Assembly: GCA_000482145.1 (NCBI GenBank)
Contig: AUXH01000208.1
Location: forward strand, 1 to 28,231
Source of the DNA: Strigomonas culicis
Taxonomy: Eukaryota > Euglenozoa > Kinetoplastea > Trypanosomatida > Trypanosomatidae
Length of the DNA: 28,231 nucleotides
Direction: 5' to 3'
Positions 25,301 through 28,231 of this stretch are shown piece by piece. The notes under the pieces were generated by a model. It was not told where the DNA came from, made no database searches, and saw only the letters and a program-made list of their open reading frames with translations. How positions within the stretch are numbered: the first letter of the stretch is position 1; every line of letters begins with the position of its first letter. Made by a program: the position numbers and the translations under genes.

Positions 25301-27539
25301 ATGATCAAATTTGGCGACCTCGAATTCCACCGCAAACTACTGTCCGACGCTCATGACAACCTATCTCAATACTGTATAAAGAAAGCCATCATGTGCTCTC
25401 TGGGATTCTCCAAACTGGCGGAGGGCTCACACGTATTCCCGAGTGTCTCGAAGAATCCACCCTTGACCATGCGTTTCCTGCTCATCTTGTTCAGTCAGAC
25501 GTCTAGTTTGTTTGAGAACCACAGGTTAGTTGACACGCGTGAGAATGTCGAGGAACGTTTTCATGAGCTCATGCCGTCGCAGGAGTCCCGCCGCCGGCGC
25601 ACTGTTATCAACGCCGACCCTTGGCTGCAAACCGTTGACAACGGTGGCACCACCGCTGAGGACAAGGCGTCGCGTCTCTTGCCACCGGAGGTCATGATGG
25701 ACGTGGAGGCGTACTCGTTGGCGTACTACAACTTCTTGACAGGGTTTGAATCGCTCTGGAGGGAGCTCTTCAATAAACGCTATGATGCGGCCGAGGATGG
25801 TGTGGGGACGAAAGAAGACGGTGTTGGCAGCTGCAAGCAATACCCAGCGCACCTCTATATGGTGTGCTGGGACAGTGTGCTCTCGGAGGAGCGGAAAATG
25901 TGGTTTCGGCGGATGGAGATGGCGACACAGGACCTGCTCTCGTCGCTGGTACTGCAGGAGGTGCCTTCCTTACTGTACGCGTTATTTATTCTCTATGTCC
26001 ACCTGTGCGTTCGTGCAAAGCTGCTGCTGACGGTCGCGGAACTGTTCGTGTGGTCCGCGAACTATTGTGACGTCGGCTACTGCATTCGCCAGATCTACGG
26101 CTGCGTGCAGTCGCAGCAGGAGGTCGTCGCGCTCCATCAGCTGTACCGGGAAATGGGCTATCTGACCGAGGACATGTCAGCCCAATTCGATGAATTTGCC
26201 GAGCAGCTGGATGAACAGCTGCAGGATGCGGACGGCTACGTGACGGTGCTGCTCAGCTGCTCCAAGGTCCAAAAGGGGGTGTCCACCCCCTCCCATGCGC
26301 AGCGCTCGTCCGCCCCAGCGGATGCGGTGCCACTGACGAGCGGAGCCGAGTCCAACGACGGGATGGGGGCAAGAGCGACGGCTGGCGAGACGCCGGTGGC
26401 GGACGCCGGCGCCGTGACCACCACGGTCGACAGTGGTGTGGGCCCTTCGGTGGAGGGCGCGCGCCGCGGCACGGCGGACCCGTCGGAGTCCCAGTGCTCG
26501 CGCGCGGAGGCGTCATCGCTTTCCGCTCCTCCGCAGCGGCGCGAGAAACCACAGCCGTCCCCCATCTTAAGGATACAGTCCGGGTGCCATTTTTTTGTGG
26601 CTTCTGCAGCACATGTTCAGCGAACTGAATGTGCGGTGCTCGCTTCTCTTTGGACGCTGCCTGAAGGCGTCCCGGCGCGCCCCTGCCGTGTGCCACCACG
26701 CCGCCGGCAGGCCCGACGCGACCGCCTCGACGCCACCGGCGGAGGCCGCAGGGGACGAGGCGCCCTCGAGTGCCGTGCGCGCGGCTGCGGCTGGGGCGGC
26801 GGCGCGCGACCCCCCAGCCGCGCCCTCCATCACCGACAACGAGTTCTTTGTGTACGCGCCGGAGGACGGGGCGGCGAGGGGCGGCTCGGTGGACGGCATG
26901 CACACGGAGCTGACGAGCCCCCTGCAGCCGGAGCTGTGCGAGCTGCAGCGGCGCTACGGCTGCCGCGGCCTCGCGCGGGGCATCGCGGCCGCGCTGCAGC
27001 ACGCGGCGTGCACGCCGACGTTCATGATCGTGACGAACCACGCGACGCGGCCCGGGAAGCGCTGCTGGCGCGACCACGAGCTGACGCTGCTGGGGGAGGC
27101 GGAGGACCCGACCACGCGCGCGGACCTGCAGCCGTGGGTGCTGAACTGCGTGTGCCCGTCGCACCGGCTGGGCCCTGAGCCGGCGGCGCCCTCGCGCGAC
27201 GGGGAGAGCCCGCGCGACCGTTTGCTGAGCTTCTTGCTCGTTGCGATCGCTCGGCAGGAGACGCAGAGGGCGTCGTTTGCGACCGCGCGCTCGTGCTTCT
27301 ACAGCTACTCGGGCGGGCCGCAGGTTGACGCGAACCGACTCTACTTTGTCCTGCACTTCCCGCTGCCTGCCGAGGGCGTTGAGGAGGAGTGGCTGAAGCG
27401 GCAGGAGAGTTGGGCGTTCAGCGCACTCGACCGCATATGGCTCCTGTGGGTGATGAGCGGCGCCTCGAATGCCGCGTTGAGACTCAGCTGGTTGTTGAAT
27501 GACGCGCACCTCACTGCTGCGGAGGAAGCCGATCCCTGA
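25301..27539 (+). CDS. Long gene split by an apparent one-base frameshift; faintly KICS2/C12orf66-like
   Basis: The ATG at 25301 opens a frame that codes convincingly to about 26590 (about 430 residues). It has an N-terminal helical part, a hydrophobic helical part from Leu224 (L-L-Y-A-L-F-I-L-Y-V-H-L-C-V-R-A-K), and a Ser/Ala/Gly/Thr-rich linker. From there that frame runs on to 27178 but becomes Arg/Gly/Ala-rich, as off-frame reading of GC-rich genes does here. The +1 frame, open from 26571 to the TGA at 27537-27539, takes over with normal composition (H-M-F-S-E-L-N-V, later F-M-I-V-T-N-H and R-L-Y-F-V-L-H-F). No spacer, splice tract or suitable ATG separates the two parts, so they are read as one gene of about 745 residues. 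The helical middle and the later strands loosely resemble KICSTOR subunit KICS2, a weak match by eye. Sequencing error, pseudogene or real recoding cannot be told apart. Confidence 0.72.
26590..26596 (+). other. T7 run at the apparent frameshift point
   Basis: Seven T residues in a GC-rich coding region mark where the coding signal moves from the frame of 25301 to the +1 frame. One T fewer would join the two frames. Homopolymers of this kind are frequent sites of indel errors. Confidence 0.65.
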
Positions 27540-28125
27540 CGGATTCACGCTTCGTTTGTGCATTGGCTTCGACCATCACTGACGTGATGGACACGTGAGT
27601 TTTGCTTGCAACCATATGGAATCTTCTCTGTAGTCTGTTCATTCCTTTCTGCTTCTTTTTTTTTTTTATTAGTGTTGTTCATCTTGATTTCTTTATAGTA
27701 TCTTCTCACCACAATTAATTTGTTCTTCTCTCTCTCTCTCTCTCTCTCTTTTCTTGTTTTTGTTTCCTTTTTCATCTTTTTCTGAACATAAGGCCAAGCA
27801 TATTTCTTTAACGACGAGATCACTGCCTGGTGTTCCATTATTTGTTTTTACATCCTCTTTACTGATTTTTCTTCTTCTTTTTTCTTCGTGTAATCTCTAT
27901 CTATATATATGTATTCGTTTCATTTCTTTCAATATTGACAATAACACATATAGACTTACCTTTCCTCGGTGTACGCCCCCAACTTCACCGTTATAACGAT
28001 ACTGTTCCAAAACAGAAAAAGGAAAGATCGTTTATATTTGCGAAGCAGCACCTCTTTAAATACATAGTAGATCTATTTGTTTGAGATAGATTCATCGGCG
28101 GTGCTCCTTCTTAAAAAAAAAAACA
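27540..28125 (+). other. Long terminal spacer, T-rich, no gene
   Basis: Holds a T12-type run (near 27656-27668), a (TC)11 microsatellite, further T/C tracts (27838-27890) and an A11 run (28113-28123) just before the next ATG. Possible acceptors include AGs at 27950-27951 and near 28013. No gene-like frame on either strand: the short frames are Lys- or Phe-rich translations of the tracts. Confidence 0.55.
27727..27748 (+). repeat. (TC)11 microsatellite
   Basis: Eleven perfect TC units in the last spacer, followed by T-rich sequence. It is the longest simple dinucleotide repeat in the window and probably acts as a polypyrimidine tract; length variation between strains would be expected. Confidence 0.88.
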
Positions 28126-28231
28126 ATGCGCAGAGGAGACACCACGCCCACCTTTCTCGAACCTACTGTGGAGAAGGTAGCGGAAGGCGCTGAACGGGCA
28201 GAGCCTGCTGTCGCGGAGTTCTTCGCACAGG
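28126..28231 (+). CDS. 5' end of an unidentified gene, cut by the window edge
   Basis: The ATG at 28126 opens a frame of 35 full codons that runs off the right edge without a stop. Base composition switches to the GC-rich, coding-like pattern of the other genes exactly here, and the strand matches. The residues are M-R-R-G-D-T-T-P-T-F-L-E-P and then an Ala/Glu/Val-rich helix. This is too little to name a family. There is no obvious signal peptide. Confidence 0.7.
   Translation, partial: MRRGDTTPTFLEPTVEKVAEGAERAEPAVAEFFAQ

Noticed and set aside
26595..27539. A separate gene beginning near 26595
   Set aside because: The first codon there is TTG, no spacer or splice tract precedes it, and the upstream frame is coding right up to this point; a frameshift in one gene explains it better.
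20..28231. Functional link between the PKA catalytic gene and the RIIa-domain gene 13 kb downstream
   Set aside because: RIIa domains occur in many non-PKA proteins and gene order in trypanosomatid units rarely reflects shared function.

Overview
The window reads as nuclear DNA of a trypanosomatid (Kinetoplastea). All 16 protein genes lie on the + strand, none shows an intron, and they are separated by 0.25 to 0.7 kb of T-rich spacer. Most spacers end in a long polypyrimidine tract followed by an AG a short distance before the next ATG, the signature of spliced-leader trans-splicing within a polycistronic transcription unit. Coding regions are GC-rich with strong G/C at third positions, whereas spacers are AT-rich with many T8-T12 runs. 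Several proteins (Rab7, PKA catalytic subunit, DDX55/Spb4) match eukaryotic families. The genus cannot be fixed by eye; the short spacers fit a compact trypanosomatid genome. There are no rRNAs, tRNAs, transposons, CRISPR arrays or strand-switch regions.

Left third (1-8.5 kb): the 3' end of a PKA catalytic subunit gene; a Rab7 small GTPase with an unusual insert; a membrane-anchored alpha/beta hydrolase of the Bem46/ABHD13 type; the ribosome-biogenesis helicase Spb4/DDX55; a type III J-domain protein; and a 116-residue orphan.

Middle (8.9-18.3 kb): a 1225-residue protein with an intact kinase domain, a cysteine cluster and a C-terminal polo-box-like segment; a RIIa-domain protein with degenerate EF-hand-like loops, probably axonemal; a small nuclear-type protein joining a PARP-type zinc finger to a PBZ (poly-ADP-ribose binding) finger; an MFSD5/MOT2-type transporter; and a TPR protein with an acidic tail resembling Acl4, the chaperone of ribosomal protein L4.

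Right third (18.8-28.2 kb): a 1001-residue charged protein with three F-K-P-x-(I/L)-S motifs; an 84-residue orphan; a probable mitochondrial protein with an SseB-like core; an HDDC2/YfbR-type HD-domain phosphohydrolase; a long gene broken by an apparent one-base frameshift in a T7 run, whose two halves together faintly resemble KICSTOR subunit KICS2/C12orf66; and the first 35 codons of another gene.

Neighbours in such units are co-transcribed but usually not functionally related, so no pathway is inferred from gene order. Two genes (Spb4, Acl4-like) serve the large ribosomal subunit. I see no obvious new multi-gene system. The best candidates for new biology are single proteins: the PARP-finger/PBZ protein, the kinase/Cys-cluster/polo-box protein and the KICS2-like gene.
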